Assembly (NCBI GenBank): GCA_027574665.1
Contig: CM050657.1
Coordinates: forward strand, 27,527,408 to 27,591,407
Direction of reading: 5' to 3'
DNA: 64,000 bases
From: Rhynochetos jubatus
Lineage: Eukaryota; Chordata; Aves; Eurypygiformes; Rhynochetidae
The position numbers and the translations under genes are program-made. Below the pieces are notes generated by a model. That model ran no database searches, was not told the DNA's origin, and saw only the letters and a program-made list of their open reading frames with translations. Shown here in pieces: positions 63,861 to 64,000 of this stretch (position 1 is the first letter of the stretch; each line of letters starts with the position of its first letter).

Positions 63861-64000
63861 ATATGGCTGTAAGTAAATATTTTTAAGAACAAAAGGAATT
63901 AAAACTAATTTAATGCTAATTATTTAAAATGATTTATGAGTTTCATTCAGATCTAGTGTTTCACTAAAAATTTTCATTATTTTATTATTTAAATACTATA

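Noticed and set aside
1-64000. CRISPR arrays, operons, tRNA or rRNA genes, phage or plasmid features
   Set aside because: No regularly spaced repeats, no cloverleaf-like or rRNA sequence recognised, and the genome type is clearly vertebrate.

Overview
This is vertebrate nuclear DNA, almost certainly from a bird. It is AT-leaning, gene-poor and intron-like. Five CR1 LINE pieces with the typical avian CR1 3' end, a long avian-type retroviral LTR and two worn MIR-like SINEs are present. There is one strong CpG island. Nothing looks bacterial, plasmid-borne or phage-like.

The window covers the 5' end of one gene, DOCK10 (zizimin-3, a DOCK-D family guanine nucleotide exchange factor for Cdc42/Rac), on the minus strand. 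Its main first coding exon (exon 1.1, 56931-57044) lies in the CpG island at about 56.5-57.5 kb. About 49 kb further along the direction of transcription is the alternative first coding exon (exon 1.2, 7574-7675). Both exons end in phase 0 at GTGAG-type splice donors, so both can join the same exon 2. That exon was not found and should lie beyond coordinate 1. Everything else from 56930 down to 1 is therefore DOCK10 intron or alternative-promoter sequence, and 57.6-64 kb is the 5' flank.

Layout in window order: 1-7.57 kb, intron after exon 1.2; 7.57-7.97 kb, exon 1.2 with leader and a compact promoter-like cluster (ETS core, octamer, GC box, TATA-like box); 7.97-56.4 kb, large intron holding a CR1 at 13.3-14.1 kb, a MIR-like piece at 15.0 kb, a probable solo LTR in gene sense at 16.1-17.2 kb, a CpG-retaining candidate exon of unknown identity at 30.76-30.95 kb, a CpG-rich patch at 35.4-35.6 kb, two old CR1 pieces at 38.7-40.2 kb and a tandem hairpin pair at 50.2 kb; 56.5-57.5 kb, CpG-island promoter and exon 1.1; 57.6-64 kb, upstream flank with two CR1 copies, a CA microsatellite and a MIR-like SINE.

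The best candidates for a second look are the exon 1.2 promoter, whose architecture resembles lymphoid octamer/TATA promoters and fits the known lymphocyte-specific use of alternative DOCK10 first exons, and the unidentified exon-like block at 30.8 kb. I found no wholly new gene system. All family identifications are from memory and reading, without database searches.
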